Shown: piece after piece, positions 40,996-42,989 of the stretch
Layout of the letters: each line of letters opens with the position of its first letter
Numbering within the stretch: position 1 is the first letter of the stretch
Origin: an uncultured Clostridia bacterium
GTDB lineage: Bacteria > Bacillota > Clostridia > TANB77 > CAG-508
Reading direction: 5' to 3'
Assembly: GCA_948664205.1 (NCBI GenBank)
Contig: CAPNDH010000005.1
Location: forward strand, 1 to 42,989
Length of the DNA stretch: 42,989 bases
Notes under the pieces: generated by a model
Database searches by the model: none
Seen by the model: the letters and a program-made list of their open reading frames with translations, nothing else
What the model was told of the DNA's origin: nothing
Position numbers and translations under genes: made by a program

Positions 40996-42294
40996 TTATT
41001 GTTCTTGTAATTTAAGCTCTACTTCTTTCTCACTACCATTTCTGTTAATTTTAATTTTCATACTATCACCAATAGCATGTTTATTCTTAATTTCATTTAA
41101 CTCATTCATAGTTTTAATAGCTGTTCCATCAGCTTCTATTATAACATCTCCAATTTTAAGACCAGCTTTTTCAGCGGCTGAAAATTCGTCTATGCTTGTT
41201 ATATAAATACCTACTACTAAATTATTTGCTTTCGCAAGTTCTTCTGTTAAATCTCTTCCGCCAATTCCAATATAAGGTCTTTTAACCTTTTTATATTCTA
41301 TAAGTTGTTCATAAATAGGTTTAGCACTATTTATAGGAATAGCAAACCCCATACCTTCAATACCTGTTCCTGAAAGTTTTAAGGTATTAATTCCAATAAC
41401 TTGACCTTTACTATTAACTAAAGCACCACCACTGTTGCCAGCATTTATAGCAGCATCTGTTTGAATTAATGTGTAGGTTCTACCATCTGTCTGAACATCT
41501 CTATTAACAGCACTTATAGTTCCAGAAGAAATACTACTTTGCATTCCAAGTGGATTTCCAGCAGCCATTGAAAATTCACCAACTTGAACACTATCAGAAT
41601 CACCAAGTTCAGCTGAAGTTAAACCATCTTTTTCTATTTTAATAACAGCTAAATCTGTTTGCTCATCTGTGCCTATAATAGTTGCATCATAAGGTGTTTT
41701 ATCATTAAATAAATAAACTACAACTTTACTAGCATCACCTACTGTATAATAAGAAGATGAGGAACTAGAACTTACAATATGGTTATTTGTTAAAATATAT
41801 CCATCTTCAGATATAATAATTCCAGAACCTTCACCAGTAGTAGTAGAAGTACCTCTACTAAAAATAGAGTTGACAGGGAATTCCACCGTAATACCTACAA
41901 CAGAAGGTAGTATTTTAGCAGCCACGCCAACACCAGTTTCAGAATATTCCTTTAAAGAAACCAAATCTGTATTAATACCTGTGTAAGTATTAGAAAAATT
42001 ATTACTATTATTAGAAGAATTTGCATTAGAGCCTATAATAGCTTTTTTGATACTAGGAACTCCAAAGCAAGTACCAATAACTAAAGCACCACCCACTACA
42101 CCAGAAATAAATGGAACTGCAATTGTTCTGCCAAAACCAGATTTTTTTTCTTTCTTACTTTTAACAGTAAATTCTGATACTGGTCTATAACTAGTTTTAG
42201 TGCCTGTAGCATTAGCCGTATTTGTTTCATTAGAAGTATTAGTGTTAGCTTCTTCTACTTTTTCTCCCTCAATAAAATTCTTATTCTCATCCAT
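40996..42294 (-). CDS. htrA: HtrA/DegP-type serine protease with PDZ domain
   Basis: 432 residues. Cytoplasmic Asn/Thr-rich N-terminus, one membrane helix (about 55-75, FGRTIAVPFISGVVGGALVI), trypsin-like protease with His in YILTNNHIV, Asp in EQTDLAVIKI and Ser in AAINAGNSGGALVNS, then a PDZ domain (about 335-425; AEKAGLKIGDVIIEADG). It degrades misfolded proteins outside the membrane. The ATG at 42294 is chosen because GAAAGG lies 10 nt upstream; earlier in-frame starts overlap it. Confidence 0.96.
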   Translation of the reverse strand: MDENKNFIEGEKVEEANTNTSNETNTANATGTKTSYRPVSEFTVKSKKEKKSGFGRTIAVPFISGVVGGALVIGTCFGVPSIKKAIIGSNANSSNNSNNFSNTYTGINTDLVSLKEYSETGVGVAAKILPSVVGITVEFPVNSIFSRGTSTTTGEGSGIIISEDGYILTNNHIVSSSSSSSYYTVGDASKVVVYLFNDKTPYDATIIGTDEQTDLAVIKIEKDGLTSAELGDSDSVQVGEFSMAAGNPLGMQSSISSGTISAVNRDVQTDGRTYTLIQTDAAINAGNSGGALVNSKGQVIGINTLKLSGTGIEGMGFAIPINSAKPIYEQLIEYKKVKRPYIGIGGRDLTEELAKANNLVVGIYITSIDEFSAAEKAGLKIGDVIIEADGTAIKTMNELNEIKNKHAIGDSMKIKINRNGSEKEVELKLQEQ

Positions 42295-42386
42295 AAAATT
42301 CATTCCTTTCAAAACATATCATTATTATTTTACACATATTTTATCATATATTACAATAAAATTGTGAAAATTGTGTGACAATTCTG

Positions 42387-42415
42387 TTGATTTTGTAAAA
42401 ACATAAATATATAAT
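42387..42415 (+). promoter_or_regulatory. Promoter of the pilin-like gene
   Basis: TTGATT (42387-42392), spacer 17, TATAAT (42410-42415), about 30 bp before the ATG at 42447. Confidence 0.7.
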
Positions 42416-42446
42416 AATATCATATAAAGAAAGGAATAGTGAAAAG

Positions 42447-42924
42447 ATGAAAAGAGAAAATGGAATGACACATATAACACTTGTTATTTGGATATTGATT
42501 ATAATTGTTATAGGATATTTAGGTATAAATTTTGTATTAAAAGAAACACGGAAAAGGGAAAGTAGAAAACTTAAAAACAGATATGTTATTAGTTCAAGGA
42601 AGAATAAAGGTAATTGAACAAGAAAACGAAATGAATAAAGAAGAAAATTCATTAAAAGGTTTGAAAGTTTCAGAGAATTTAGAAGATGAAAAAGTAAAAA
42701 GCTTAATAGAGAATAAAGTAATAAATGCAGAAGATGAAAACTTTGATAAATACTATATAATAAATTCAGAAGCTCTAAATGAACTAAAATTACAAGACAA
42801 TTTAAAAGGAGAATATTACATAGTAAATTACAAAACTTATGAAATAATATACTCAAAAGGAATTGAAATAGAAAACGAAATGCACTATTCACTAACTGAA
42901 ATTTTAGAACATACAGAAAAATAG
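42447..42924 (+). CDS. Pilin-like single-pass protein, read through a +1 shift at CGG
   Basis: As one protein, 158 residues: N-terminal KRENGMTHITLVIWILIII, like a prepilin leader plus hydrophobic helix (Gly before the helix, no Glu at +5), then an acidic helical and beta region (KVENLKTDMLLVQGRIKVIE; YYIINSEALNELKLQ). The frame opened by ATG 42447 (AAAGGAATAG upstream, good promoter) reads 34 codons to GAA ACA CGG AAA and would stop shortly after (TGA near 42616). Skipping C42549 gives FVLKET-GKGKVENLKTD and stays open for 124 more codons. Function unknown; possibly a pilin-type surface protein. Confidence 0.7.
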
Positions 42925-42933
42925 GGGTAAAAA

Positions 42934-42989
42934 ATGAAAGAAAAAGAATTACAAAGATTAACTGAACTAAAACAAATAGAAGAAAACCT
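42934..42989 (+). CDS. Start of a gene cut by the window end
   Basis: ATG at 42934 with AGGGGT upstream, 9 nt after the previous stop. It encodes KEKELQRLTELKQIEENP so far, a charged helix. Too short to identify; probably cotranscribed with the pilin-like gene. Confidence 0.5.
   Translation, partial: MKEKELQRLTELKQIEEN

Noticed and set aside
12686..42551. Simple reassignment of CGG to another amino acid
   Set aside because: Reassignment would not change the reading frame; all four genes need a frame change as well.
12686..42551. Ordinary sequencing or assembly errors at the four breaks
   Set aside because: None lies in a homopolymer, all share CGG followed by a Gly frame, and similar out-of-frame TTCGGA sites (e.g. 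3123, 24344) cause no break. Raw reads are still needed to exclude it fully.

Overview
The window is AT-rich DNA from a low-GC Firmicute, most likely an uncultured gut-type Clostridia. The reasons are the strong A/T codon bias, AGGAGG-type ribosome binding sites, the Clostridia-style pilin leader (KGITLIALVIT), paired sortases, a dnaG-rpoD operon, UppP, CarD, HtrA and MtaB. The species cannot be named from sequence alone.

Layout. (1) About 114-11292 is an integrative mobilizable element inserted at the 3' end of a tRNA-Leu(TAA) gene. It carries a tyrosine integrase, an excisionase, a HTH protein, a MOBP relaxase with an accessory protein and a probable oriT, TnpV, and a RepA_N-type initiator with internal iterons. 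Its cargo is a DUF6076-like protein, a MazF/PemK-like toxin, an HD hydrolase plus methyltransferase pair, a GNAT acetyltransferase and a VOC protein. No conjugation ATPase or coupling protein is visible, so it would need a helper. Two non-coding RNA candidates lie inside it. (2) 11.4-14.8 kb holds a small HTH pair, a TPR membrane protein and uppP. (3) 15.2-24.8 kb is a type IV pilus locus (pilMN fusion, pilO, pilP-like, pilin, pilD, two minor pilins, pilB, pilT, pilC). (4) 25-28.8 kb has a ROK kinase, a Fic protein and two sortases. (5) 28.9-42.9 kb is mostly core: carD, dnaG-rpoD, an SPFH/NfeD pair, mtaB, alaS-HIT and htrA, interspersed with small unknown genes.

Main observation. Four genes are each interrupted once: the TPR protein, the second sortase, NfeD and a pilin-like protein. 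All four interruptions are the same event. A CGG codon sits in the incoming frame, and the correct protein continues if exactly one base (the C) is skipped and the following GGN is read as glycine. I found no other broken gene, and by my manual scan in-frame CGG is absent from every other gene except three small unknown ORFs at 36.9-38.5 kb. This looks like obligatory +1 recoding at CGG (an unassigned or starved codon, or a CGGN quadruplet read as Gly) rather than random decay. The three small ORFs that use CGG in frame are the main counter-evidence.

Other structure. Intergenic DNA is rich in dispersed palindromic repeats. Degenerate copies of two of these families also appear in frame inside rpoD and mtaB. 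A third family forms two conserved hairpins and occurs three times.
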